This document shows positions 1-64,000 of a stretch of DNA of 64,000 bases, piece after piece (position 1 is the stretch's first letter; the number at the start of each line of letters is the position of its first letter). This DNA comes from Epiperipatus broadwayi (Eukaryota > Onychophora > Udeonychophora > Euonychophora > Peripatidae): NCBI GenBank assembly GCA_028023455.1, contig JAQFVV010006197.1, forward strand, positions 12,955,254 to 13,019,253, in the 5' to 3' direction. Made by a program: the position numbers and the translations under genes. A model generated the notes under the pieces. That model saw only the letters and a list, made by a program, of their open reading frames with translations, made no database searches and was not told the DNA's origin.

Positions 1-744
1 ATAAAACAGCAAGAAAAATCTTAATAAATCGCCTTCACAAGCAAAATCAGAATCAAATGACTCCTTCAAAAAGAAAAGTCTGAATAATCATCTCTTTTGT
101 TCTCCCTACTATTTATACTTTCTCTGCCAGCTACCTTCCATTGTTTGTATGATCTGAGATCTTGATAAGCCCCCCCTTGCTGCTTTGTTTTAAAACAACA
201 CGTTCTAAAAATAACTTCAATTTTTTTACTCTAACTTTCTTACTTTAAAGTTGGAATTCTATTAATTAAAAAGCAAGAAAGAAAATGCCATCTTTAATTA
301 GACTTGAACGGCTCACTAATTAAAATATACATTCTTTCAGAAATGTTGGTGGGCTTATCTCAAAATCAAATCATACTAAATATTTTAATAAAATTTGAAC
401 AACAATATATTATTATTTTACAATAGAATAAGCATTTTATCTCAGCAGAATCTTGCATTAACTCATATATATACGCTAGATGTATATATATGTTTGACTA
501 ATAGGTTAAGCAATTTTTATCAATAGAATGAAATTTATTTAAAATAAAATATTTAACTGTAATACACATTCAATAAGCATAATTATGTTTAACTCTAATG
601 CAAAACCCTGCTGATATTGAACTATAAACTTAATTTAGGTCTACAATATTAATTAAGTTTATAGGAAGATGTGAAGCATGGATCGGGCTTCAGATCCATT
701 GCTTCATTATTGGCGGTAAAAAAATTTCACCAATATGTATATGG
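1..744. other. AT-rich sequence, no gene recognised
   Basis: Last MMUT intron or 3' flank. The only structure seen is an imperfect hairpin at 673-705 (arms about 12 bp, GAAGCATGGATC and its near complement). The terminal MMUT exon was searched for here and not found. Confidence 0.5.
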
Positions 745-800
745 GCATGCATGTGATGTATTTTGGCTTCTCCTTAAATGAAGTCAAGAATTTAAGATCT
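745..800 (-). repeat. 3'-end fragment of the 23-25 kb LINE family
   Basis: On the minus strand it reads GACTTCATTTAAGGAGAAGC then CATCACATG, matching the ends of the LINE copies at 23281 and 23578. It is a severely truncated third copy. Confidence 0.55.
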
Positions 801-864
801 ATACAAACTATAGCCCTCTATTGGGAATAATGGGAAATCTAAAGAAGACTCTGGATAATGCCAA

Positions 865-1208
865 TCACTGAATAATCAAATGGATAAATACAATTGTATC
901 CTACGATTTTGAACTCATATATAAGCTAAGAAAAAAAATAGGTTACGAATGTTGCATTATCAAAAATGCTGGATATGCATGAAAATGAATCTCAAACCAT
1001 AGAGATAAATTATATAGATTCAATGGAATTGAACACATTAAATGGTGCAATTATAGCCAAATAAACAAAAGATCATGCATATCAACTAGTTAATATCTTC
1101 TTGGTAGTCATCTATTGTCATTCAAAATAGATTGAATATAGTGTTGTAAAAAATATGAGTGCAAAAAAACACAATAAAAATATTAAGTGAACTATTCATG
1201 TGTCTTGG
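865..1208 (+). pseudogene. Ty3-like pol fragment: RNase H end and integrase core, decayed
   Basis: Broken reading frames on the plus strand resemble the end of a Ty3-like RNase H (SYDFELIYK, EINYIDSM) and then the integrase core (a D-x-HSKWIEYSVVKNMSAK-like run near 1106-1160). EINYIDSM matches EINYIESI in the minus-strand element at 3085-3270, so the two are related. The reading stops where the minus-strand element is inserted and appears to resume past 6055. Stops and frameshifts make it non-functional. Confidence 0.7.
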
Positions 1209-1213
1209 ATATC

Positions 1214-1722
1214 TGCTACATACTCAGGAATATTATTGACAATAGCAGCAGAGTATGCCTTGATAAATTTTATTATAAGTAAAACTCAATGCAAATTTTA
1301 AAACTTAACCTGAGTTTATTTAAAGGCAAAACAAATAAATACGAAGTTAAATACAGTTACTAATCTTCTTGGACAATGAGCAACATAATTTCTGATTTAT
1401 TCTGCACATGCACAAACTTATCTTCTTATGGTGGGACTTGAACTACTTGATATGCATGCTTTGTATACATTGTCAGTACTTGTGTGTTCTTCCTTTTTTG
1501 CTCATACACACATAATAGATAGACCTGCAGTTTTTTTTATCACTAGGAATACTCTGCACAAATCTATATACATTAGCATACATTAATTTAATAAATATTC
1601 AAATGCATGCTTTGCATATGATAATTTTTTAGAGTGCTTGTCTGACTATAAATACAACAAATATATAAACTTTATTAACACAACATAAAATATACATACA
1701 CACTGCTATATTTAGTCAGACA
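1214..1722 (-). repeat. Left (3') LTR of the minus-strand Ty3-like element
   Basis: About 509 bp. It pairs with 5523-6050 along its length. Shared landmarks are AAATGCATGCTTTGCATATG and the TAAATTTTATTATAA segment. On the minus strand it starts TGTCTGAC directly after the purine tract. Confidence 0.85.
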
Positions 1723-2299
1723 GTACATTTCTTCCCCCAATCTAAAAATTAGTTTCATTAATCACAAATATAATCCTTTAACTTCTGTGTTTTCTGCAAA
1801 CTCTCACATGTCTACGTGATTGTATAGGTCTTTCTTTCTTCTGTCACATTACTCTCTCTTCTTGTTCAGACTGACTTGAATTGAGTGAATCCACTATAAG
1901 TGCTGTTGATAAATTGCAGGACTGATTACTCATACAGATAGATTAGTTTCATCGGTATGATTGTTTTTTGGAGTTTCTTTTTCTCACCCTCCTGATGATG
2001 TATCAGCACAGTCAGCCTCTCTTACTAAACTGTTCATTTCTGCTAAGGAAGATCCCATTCATACATTTATGGTCCTAATGGTTCATTTTGATAATTTCTT
2101 GAATGATTAATGTGTCATCTACATTCATTTCCATTAGCCAGTTATATCAGCATTAGTTGTTTTGATAAAACTTTTAGTACAATTCCAGGCAGCCACTTTT
2201 TTCTCAGAATATCACATTGTATCTCCAACATTAAATTTTACACTGGTGAAATAGTTTTCTCTTGGCACACTCCTACATGAGATCAATATTGAAATGTGT

Positions 2300-4850
2300 A
2301 TGAAATTTTAATCTCATTAACATTTTGGCAGGTGTTTTCCTAGTACAAATACGCGGTGTAAAATATTGGTAGAACATGGCAGTCATTAATGCTTCATCAA
2401 TATCCTTAAAATAAATTTTATTTAGCAACAACTTTAAATGTTGCACTATCTTCTCAGCTAAATCATTAGACTCAGGATGATATGAAAGTATTAATAGATG
2501 ACAAACCCCTACCTAGTTAACTAAAAAGTCTTTTAACTGCTAAAGTCTTTTAACTGCAATGAAACAAAACCTGTTCCATTATCAGATACTATAGTTTCAA
2601 GATATCCGTGAGATGTAAATAATTCATTTAAAACTTTAATGATATTCTCTGCACTTGTTTTTAACTGTTTTGTAATCAGTCCACTTAAAATACGAGTTGA
2701 TCACAATCAGGGAAATATATCTGTTAAAAGGTCTAGCAAGATTCATTTATAGCCATTGCCAAGATTGAGCGACTGGTAGCCAAGATTCCAACTTTTTCAA
2801 AGGTAATCTAGCTTTGGATTGATATTCTCTATATTGCTCAACAGTTTGATGAATCACTTATAGTGAGCCACCACATAAATGATCATGCTAATTCTTTCAT
2901 TTTTAATGATTCTGGATGTCCTTTATGAAGCAATTCTAATACTTGCTTCCTGACATCAGTCAAAATTAATACACAATCAGTCATTAAGATGCATCTATCG
3001 TACCTAGATAAGCTTTCTCATACATTCCATATAGATTTTACATCATAATTAGGTTGGCTTTCTAGGCCATCTGTCCTTATTTCTTTAGTAACTGGACTTT
3101 TGTTTAGTCCATTTAGCTATAACAGTACTATTTAACATGTTTGATTCTATTGATTCTATATAATTTATCTCTGTGATCTTAGGTTTGAACTCACTTATAT
3201 CTGGTAATCTTGAATATGTCTGTGTGACCAATTCCTTTTCATGGGGATTTATAGATGAGTTAGAAGTCATACATCAATCCATTGGATCATTCTTTGACTA
3301 GCATAATCAAGAATCTTCTTTGTTTCACAAAATTCCCTATAGCCTGTGGAGATCTTGAACTCAAGTTTATACACATTTTAGTGAAATTTTTTCACAGCAA
3401 AAACGATTGTCAAAGCTTCTGTTAATGTTCTCAATACATATACGATTAGATATTCATGGCCATGACATCGATGTGATGTAACAGCTACTATTTCATATTC
3501 AGAAGAGTCAGTTGTAACTATTACTTTTTGGTCATTTTAATAGTAGACAAGAAGTTGACTTGAGATTAGACTCTTCTCAATATGAAATAGTAGCTGTTAC
3601 ATGACATCAATGTGATGTAACAGCTACTATTTCATATTCAGAAGAATCAGTTGTAACTATTACTTTTTGGTCATTTTTAAAGTAGACAAGAAGTTGACTT
3701 GAGATTAGTAACACTTTAGCCTTATTGAATGCTTTATCATGCTCAACTTTTCACTGCCATCACCATTTTTTCTTTAACAATTGATATAAGGCACCACTAC
3801 ATGTGATTTGTCCTTTAGGAAAATCTTCAAGAAATTTAATAATCCCCAAAATGCTTATAAATTCTTATTATTTGGTTTAGCAGCATTCGTGAAAGTTTTT
3901 ATCTTTTCTGGGTTTGGGTATTTTCTTTTATTGTTTATTATGTGTTCCAAAAACTTGATTTCAGTGGTTGTCCAAATGCACTTTGAAGCATTTAACAGCA
4001 TACCAATTTTTCTAGTTCAGCACAAACTTCATACACGCATATTGTTAATTCATTCTCTGTTTCCATAGTTATCAAGAATTTGTTAAGATAAGGAATAACT
4101 CCTTCCATATCCTATATCAAACTATCTATTTGGACTTGGAATGCATTTGATACTGTGGTTACTCCTTAAGGCAATTTGTTGCACTTAAATAATCCCAAGT
4201 GAGTCTTGATGGTTAAAACTTAAGCCATTCTGGTCGTTATGGGAATTGAATGAAACATGGAATTTAAAATGATTTTAACAAAGTGCAACATTTTCTGTAA
4301 TGATGCTAAGGCCTAACTAACACTGGGGTATAGGATAAGCTTTTTTATTAATGAATTTCTTGAATGTTACATGGTAATGGCCACAAAGATAAACAGTCCC
4401 ATCTGACTTTAATATTATCACTACCAGTATTGCCCATAATAACTCTTCAATAGGTGATAGAATACCTGTTTTACCAAATCACGAATTGCTTCTTCCACTT
4501 TAGACTTTAAGGCAAAAGAAATCTTCCATGGTCTACATCCAATTTACCAGGTTTCTTTCACTAGTTCTACATCAACTGGCTGTGGGTATAACTCTGATGG
4601 TCTGACTTAAATGACATTGGAAACTTTTCATTGCCTTCCAAGTCCAACTGCCCACTTTTTATTATCTTGATCCAGATTCCTAAACTAATTTCTAATCCAA
4701 TATCAGGCTTAAATCTCTTTTCACTATATAAATAGATTGTTAATTCTCAAACTGATTTACACAGGTGAAGTTGCTATCCCACATATTAATATCATTTCCA
4801 TTAACATCGGTCATTACTACATTAGTTTTCTCTAGCACTATGTTTCATTT
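2300..4850 (-). pseudogene. Ty3-like reverse transcriptase, RNase H linker and integrase remnant
   Basis: Broken minus-strand frames show an RT segment (ELYPQPVDVELVKET near 4600, IEESLWAIPVVII near 4440), an RNase H to integrase linker at 3085-3270 (EINYIESIESNMLN), an integrase D-N-G-T string near 2580 and the late integrase box YHPESNDLAEK near 2465. Many stops. An internal duplication at 3462-3708 further disrupts it. Confidence 0.75.
3462..3708. repeat. 108-bp direct duplication with an inverted 31-bp spacer
   Basis: Copies at 3462-3569 and 3601-3708 differ at only a few bases. The 31-bp spacer 3570-3600 is the reverse complement of 3478-3508 with one mismatch. The copies are far more alike than the two LTRs, so the event is recent. 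Confidence 0.9.
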
Positions 4851-4859
4851 ATTATTCAT

Positions 4860-5230
4860 CTAATCAGTTTGTGATATTAGAGACAAGCCTGCTCTGCTGT
4901 CAATTTCCATTCTCACTTTTTGTTCGAAGATATGAACATTCAACATAATATGGTTATTATCTACATAGTTCATTTTTTTAATATTAGTTTCTCTTTTGCC
5001 AATCCCTCTTCTCGATTTATAGTCTGATTGTATTTCATTTTTTGTCTTTTTTTCTTTGTTATGACAGACTTTTGATAAATATCCTTTCATTTGGTAAATA
5101 TGGCATCATTCTTTTTTAAATTAATAATTCTTCAAATGACCTTTTTTGCCATAACAACAACATATCCAGGCTACTGCAGTTTGAACTCTCAGCCTCTGTT
5201 TTATTTATAGTCATTTGGGGTTTCTCCATG
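4860..5230 (-). pseudogene. Ty3-like gag zinc knuckle and aspartic protease remnant
   Basis: On the minus strand, 5090-5180 reads CCYGKKGHLKNY, a CCHC zinc knuckle with its last Cys changed to Tyr. It is followed at 4860-4935 by MEIDSRAGLSLIS, a retropepsin active site whose DSG has become DSR. The plus-strand element near 53210 keeps DSGAGLSLI, showing the ancestral form. Confidence 0.75.
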
Positions 5231-5506
5231 TCCGTAGTATTTTGAAACTATGCTGCACTCATATGCTAAATGTTTTTCTATTGTGTGTTTGTATATTAAA
5301 TCAGGTTCATTCAGCAAAACTTGTCTGAGTTTAATGCAATTTATCCTCCATAATAACAAGTCAATAAGTTATTCAGTTGAGTATCATTCTTCGTTAAAGA
5401 TCAGCAATGGCATTCTGTTAATATCCACCGATTTCATAGACTGTTGAAATGAAATAATCTGCTATCCTAGACAACCTTCTTTCCATATTACTTCAGTTTT
5501 TCATGA

Positions 5507-5522
5507 GATGTCAACTGCTCCA
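5507..5522 (-). promoter_or_regulatory. Primer binding site (TGGAGCAGTTGACATC)
   Basis: It lies immediately 3' of the 5' LTR on the minus strand and starts with TGG, complementary to a tRNA CCA end. Similar strings follow the 5' LTRs at 52275 and 57539. Confidence 0.65.
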
Positions 5523-6050
5523 GGCTACTAAATATTCAGAAATATTGTCTATATTAGCTAAGTACACATCAATAAATTTTATTATAATTAAAACTCAACA
5601 CGAAATTTAAAATTTAACAATATAAATTTATTAACTCGAGACAAAACAAGTAAATATAAAGTTAAATACAATTACTAATCTTCTTGTATAATGAACAATA
5701 TAATTTTTACATATAGACTTATTCTGCACATATGGAAGCTTATCTTCTTATGGTTGAATCTTAAGTATTTGACATACATGCTCTGTGAACGCTCATATTT
5801 ACACTATAGATAGACTTCTGCAGTTCTTATATCATTAGAATAATCTGCATAAATCTACATCTATTAGCATACATTAGTTTAATATAAATTCAAATGCATG
5901 CTTTGCATATGCTACAGAATGATGTTTACAATTTGAGGAATTTTATTCATTTCCTGTCTGACTATAATAACAACAAATATATAAATTTTATTTATGTAGC
6001 ATAAAATATACATATTTATATGCACACATAATTCTAGATTTTAGTCAGCA
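5523..6050 (-). repeat. Right (5') LTR of the minus-strand Ty3-like element
   Basis: About 528 bp and homologous to 1214-1722, with scattered substitutions and small indels consistent with old age. It is followed on the minus strand by the primer binding site. Confidence 0.85.
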
Positions 6051-6055
6051 ATATT

Positions 6056-7156
6056 CAGAAACTCAGATATTGTGGATTTGGATTGATTTCACTATTTATC
6101 TACTAAGAGATTTGTCATATTTTAACATCCCCAAATAAAACTCACTATAAAGATATCAACAAACTTTAAAGCAGCTATGTCTTAACAACATTTACACTGA
6201 GTACCGATACTAGGAAAATACCAGCTGAAATGGAAATTCCAAACCCACATTCAGTTTTGTTCCCTAGTAAGATTGTGAAAAGAGAAAACCATTGGACAGT
6301 GTAAAACATAATTTTGGAGAATCAATATGAATATGTGACATAAACAGGAGTTGTATTGAAAGTATTGTCAAAGCAATTGAGATTGATACAGCTAGTTCAT
6401 GGTCGTGAAGTTCAAAGACACATTAACCATTTTAAAAGTTTCAAAAGTGAGCCACCGGAATCAGAGTGATGGAAGAAATTTACTGTCTGATTAAATAATA
6501 TTGTATGTATACATGTATATAGTTTAAGGATGTAAATAAAGCTATTAGGTTTGTAATAATTCATCAGACAGGAAGTTAGATACTTCAAGAATGAGACATT
6601 GGAATAAGAGTGAAGGGAGGAGTTTACTGCCTGATTAAATAATATTGTATGTGTATGTATATAGTTCAAGGATGTAAATAAAGCTATTAGGTTTGTTTGT
6701 AATAATTCATCAGACAGGAAATTAAATACCTCCCCTAATTTGTTAATACTCTAGAATGCAGAAAGTACATTTGAATATGAATTATGCAAATGTACACTAA
6801 TTATGCAGATTATTCAGAATATAATTAAAACTGCAGAAAACAGTGTACATTATAGTAATGGGTTTACAATAATGAACAAAGTTAGAGATGGTAGTGCACT
6901 AAGGTGAAGAAACATAGTGCATGTAATTAGAAATGAATGTGCAGAGAAACATCAGTACATAGATAAAAATATATGATGAGTAGTACATACAAAGAGATAT
7001 AGATATATTAAATCTAACCTAATGTTTGATGAATTGTATTTACTATGAGAAGATTTATAACTATATTTGTAACAGCGTTTATATGCTTGTTCACATTAAT
7101 AAAGGCCTCTTGTTAAGTTTTTGCTATAGTGTTGATTTTTATTCGAGACCATAAAT
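6056..7156 (+). pseudogene. Plus-strand Ty3-like element: integrase C-terminus and 3' LTR
   Basis: Decayed continuation of the element at 865-1208. It reads TRKIPAEM near 6210 and then LRLIQLVHGREVQRHINHFK near 6375-6445, which resembles integrase tails, ending in a stop at 6470. A purine tract follows and then TGTCTGAT at 6484, which looks like an LTR start. Downstream there is an AATAAA at 7100 and an LTR-end-like TATTCGAGACCA near 7150. The exact LTR right edge is uncertain because no second copy is in the window. Confidence 0.6.
6450..6716 (+). repeat. Tandem 144-bp unit (purine tract plus short LTR-like block)
   Basis: Blocks 6484-6570 and 6628-6716 are near-identical. Each begins TG(T/C)CTGAT, ends ATCAGACA (8-bp inverted ends) and is preceded by a purine-rich tract. 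It is either a tandem duplication of the LTR start or a miniature terminal-repeat element. Confidence 0.75.
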
Positions 7157-7451
7157 ATTGATACATACTATCCCAGTGTATTGCATATAAGCAATTTTCT
7201 TTCATTTCTAAATTAAAGATAAAACAGATTCAGTTGAAACAGAAGAAAATAAAATAAAATTTCTGCATAAAAACCTTTCCTTAAATAATCAAACATGAAT
7301 CAATTTATGGCAAGACAAGCAGATTATCACCAATAATTACAAGATGAATACAGAAGTCTATAAACTATTTTCAAAAACAAAATCAGAATGACAAATTAAT
7401 TTAAACACTATATAACATCAAACCTCCACTCTTTTACACTTTTAGCAAAAT

Positions 7452-7505
7452 ATATTTATCAATTTGATAACAGTTTCGACTGTTCCCAGCAGTCTTCGTC
7501 AGATC
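7452..7505 (-). ncRNA. Hammerhead-ribozyme-like motif, family A (copy 1)
   Basis: Reading the minus strand: CTGACGA, then a stem GACTG-CTGGGAA-CAGTC, then GAAAC, then a second hairpin TTATCA-AAT-TGATAA, followed by ATA. This is the order of a hammerhead core (CUGANGA, stem II, GAAA, stem III, NUH site). Flanks resemble those of the copy at 33084. Stem I pairing is weak, so activity is doubtful. Confidence 0.6.
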
Positions 7506-7854
7506 TACAAATTTAAACATTACATAAATACAATCATATTTTATAAATTTATACATATAATTTTACAATTTAACTATTTTTACATTATATTCAATAATTT
7601 AATCCTTTTCACCTTAATATTATTTTATTTTACCATTATTTTTACTTCTTATTATTTATTATTATTACTAGTATATTTATTTTTATACCCTTTCTATTAT
7701 AGTTTATTATATTAATAAATCACTTTTCACCCTTTACTGTTATATTAATTCCTATCCAATATATATTTTTATTTTATAATCTTACAATTTAATCCACTAA
7801 TTATTTTACCTTACCCAACCTATTAAATTTTTCTTTTCTACATAATCTTACTGT

Positions 7855-8430
7855 AACATTTTTTAACTTTTATAAATCAAAACATAATTAAATATATAAT
7901 TACTTTCATATTACTATCAAATCTCTTCATATCATAATTTATTTCAATTCTTCCATTTCTTATTTTACTTTTAAATTTTAAACATTTTTTAACTTTTATA
8001 AATCAAAACATAATTAAATATATAATTACTTTCATATTACTATCAAATCTCTTCATATCATAATTTATTTCAATTCTTCCATTTCTTATTTTACTTTTAA
8101 ATTTTTATATTATTATAAATATCTCCAACCTGCATTAACTTTTACCCAATTATAATATCTTATATATAATTACTTTCATATTACTATCAAATCTCTTCAT
8201 ATCATAATTTATTTCAATTCTTCCATTTCTTATTTTACTTTTAAATTTTAAACATTTTTTAACTTTTATAAATCAAAACATAATTAAATATATAATTACT
8301 TTCATATTACTATCAAATCTCTTCATATCATAATTTATTTCAATTCTTCCATTTCTTATTTTACTTTTAAATTTTTATATTATTATAAATATCTCCAACC
8401 TGCATTAACTTTTACCCAATTATAATATCT
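7855..8430. repeat. Nested tandem duplication: 270-bp unit twice, 126-bp subunits
   Basis: Bases 7891-8160 recur at 8161-8430 with almost no change. Inside each unit a 126-bp subunit is itself repeated (7855-7980 and 7981-8106). The sequence is extremely pyrimidine and AT rich on the plus strand and lies directly next to the hammerhead-like motif at 7473. Confidence 0.9.
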
Positions 8431-9574
8431 TATTTTTTATCTAATTTTATCTCTATCTTCTCCTTCACTCCTTATTTATATATCTTTTAATTCTATTTTT
8501 TTTATCTAACGATATCTATTTATAATTTTAATTTAAATTCTTACCTTATTTCTCACTCCTTTACTTCCTCCATTTTTCTATACCATAATGCTTTCTACTT
8601 CCTTACTCTTTTTTATAATAATATAGCTCCCTCTATTGTACATCAAATACACTAACTATCCATAACTTTATACTTTACTATTTCTCATCATCTTTATACT
8701 AAAATTGTCCTTAAACCATTTTCTCTATTAAAATTGCCTCCCTTATCTTTCTATCTCTTCTACTACTTGCAAAACTTATTATTCGAGCATCCTCTCTCTC
8801 CAACCCATGACCTATCTCCAAAGAATGCAAATATACTGGTGATCCTCTATCATATCTATGTTAAACACTCAAGGATTATTAAAAAAAAATTTAACTTTAT
8901 TGTTCAGGCAAATAAAAATGAAATTGACATAATATCAAAGAAGTGATCAAAGATTCATCAATCACCATCAAACTATAATTTATTGCGCTGCCAATATCTC
9001 ACTGTTCAAAGCTCATTTTATTAAGCTGTCTTTATTCCCATCTCCAGAAGCAATATATCTTCACTTCTATTACTCAATCATCAGTCTATTAGTTTATCTT
9101 CACTATAAATAGCCATATCCAGCTTATTACTTTCCTCTTAATTTACTTTCTACTGTCACCACTAACTCAAGCTTCAAATAGTAACAACTATCAAATAGTA
9201 ATAACTATCTTTTATTTTATATTAGTCAACTTATTTAAATTTCTTAGTGATTTAAAGACTATTAGTCATTTCTATTAGAAAATATTCAAGATTTTCAAAA
9301 TAGAAGTTTATTTCTATCAATTGTAAAATTATTTCTTTTCTTTATAATTTAAGCCAGATTTTTTCCTGATGTAGTCAGTTGATTTCAAACTAATTGCCAT
9401 ACTTCTGAATGCCTACAGATTTTTATGGTGTTGTAAAACGTTGAAGATAGTTCAATTTAAAAATTTATACCTAGTTAATAAAGTAGCATTAAATAATTAT
9501 ACTTATATAAAGTAAGCATTTTAACTAATTTTTTTTCATGATCACATTAAAATATAAGAAGAAAAAAATCATAC
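8431..9574. other. AT-rich intron sequence without a recognised gene
   Basis: Pyrimidine-rich tail of the repeat block to about 8800, then unique AT-rich DNA up to the MMUT donor at 9574. A short TATAAATA string lies at 9104-9111 without other promoter context. No coding remnant recognised. Confidence 0.5.
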
Positions 9575-63877
<54,303 letters not shown>

Positions 63878-64000
63878 CTAAAAAATAGAAGTATACATAA
63901 TTATTTATTAAATCTCAATTGTTTTATTTTTATTAAAAAACAATGGTTCAACTATCATATTCAATTAAATACATATCAGAATTTGAAAAAAAAAAACATA
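63878..64000. other. Start of the next upstream MMUT intron
   Basis: A T-rich polypyrimidine stretch on the minus strand leads to the acceptor at 63878. The rest is outside the window. Confidence 0.7.

Larger units (their letters stand above)
1214..6050 (-). mobile_element. Complete but decayed Ty3-like LTR retrotransposon with both LTRs
   Basis: LTRs at 1214-1722 and 5523-6050 are diverged direct copies. A primer binding site beginning TGG follows the right (5') LTR on the minus strand, and a purine tract (GGGGGAAGAAA) precedes the left (3') LTR. Flanking bases ATATC (1209-1213) and ATATT (6051-6055) look like a 5-bp target duplication with one change. Between them, in order on the minus strand, lie a zinc knuckle, aspartic protease, reverse transcriptase, RNase H linker and integrase remnants, all broken by stops. 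It sits inside an older plus-strand relative. Confidence 0.85.

Noticed and set aside
245-275. Candidate last MMUT exon (minus strand, RIPTLK then stop after an AG)
   Set aside because: RIP resembles the expected TRIPK, but the preceding two bases and Thr codon needed after FGPG are absent and only six codons precede the stop. Treated as coincidence.

Overview
This window is eukaryotic, and specifically metazoan, nuclear DNA. By eye it is roughly three quarters A+T. Its only recognisable host gene is the C-terminal half of mitochondrial methylmalonyl-CoA mutase (MMUT) on the minus strand, split into nine exons between 63877 and 9575. All nine exons have matching splice phases and together encode about 362 residues. 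They run from the end of the substrate-binding barrel through the complete B12-binding core. The first exons lie beyond the right edge. The last short exon (after the residues FGPG) was not found and probably lies beyond the left edge. The organism is most likely an AT-rich invertebrate. TATA box plus TCAGT initiator pairs in LTRs and the Penelope elements fit an arthropod, perhaps a chelicerate, but this is not proven.

Only about 1.1 kb of the 64 kb is exon. Two introns are about 0.1 kb and the other complete ones range from 3.5 to 16.9 kb. One intron has a GC-AG donor (41641-41642). The introns are packed with decayed retroelements. From left to right: a plus-strand Ty3-like element split by a complete minus-strand Ty3-like element (1209-6055); an AT-rich repeat block with a hammerhead-like motif (7452-8430); the last two MMUT exons (9575-9875); two Ty3-like 3' LTRs in opposite orientation around an integrase fragment, with a Penelope GIY-YIG fragment in one LTR (10204-13165); a LINE (13830-15590); a 2.2-kb TGTAAC...GTTACA element with a 4-bp target duplication (17002-19200); a 33-bp minisatellite (20688-21213); another LINE with an extra 3' end copy (23281-25290); MMUT exons (26781-27123); an AT-rich intron with a large inverted repeat (32147-32648); MMUT exons (33597-33719, 41643-41779, 46736-46841, 50338-50421); a hAT MITE with a perfect 8-bp duplication (37379-37859); a Penelope-like element (44960-45970); an RTE-type LINE (47400-48790); a multi-level retrotransposon nest (51679-62263); a second RTE 3' fragment (62893-63245); and the first MMUT exon in the window (63701-63877).

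The most interesting signal is a set of about a dozen short motifs with the layout of a hammerhead ribozyme core (CTGANGA, small hairpin, GAAA). Two lie just downstream of Penelope GIY-YIG coding remnants, as known for Penelope-like elements. Two others form one repeat family in which stem II shows a compensatory base-pair change (GACTG/CAGTC against GATTG/CAATC). A second family of at least six copies is scattered through the introns, and one copy forms a 367-bp foldback. Together they look like a Penelope-associated, possibly non-autonomous retrozyme-like repeat population. None has been tested here for folding or cleavage.
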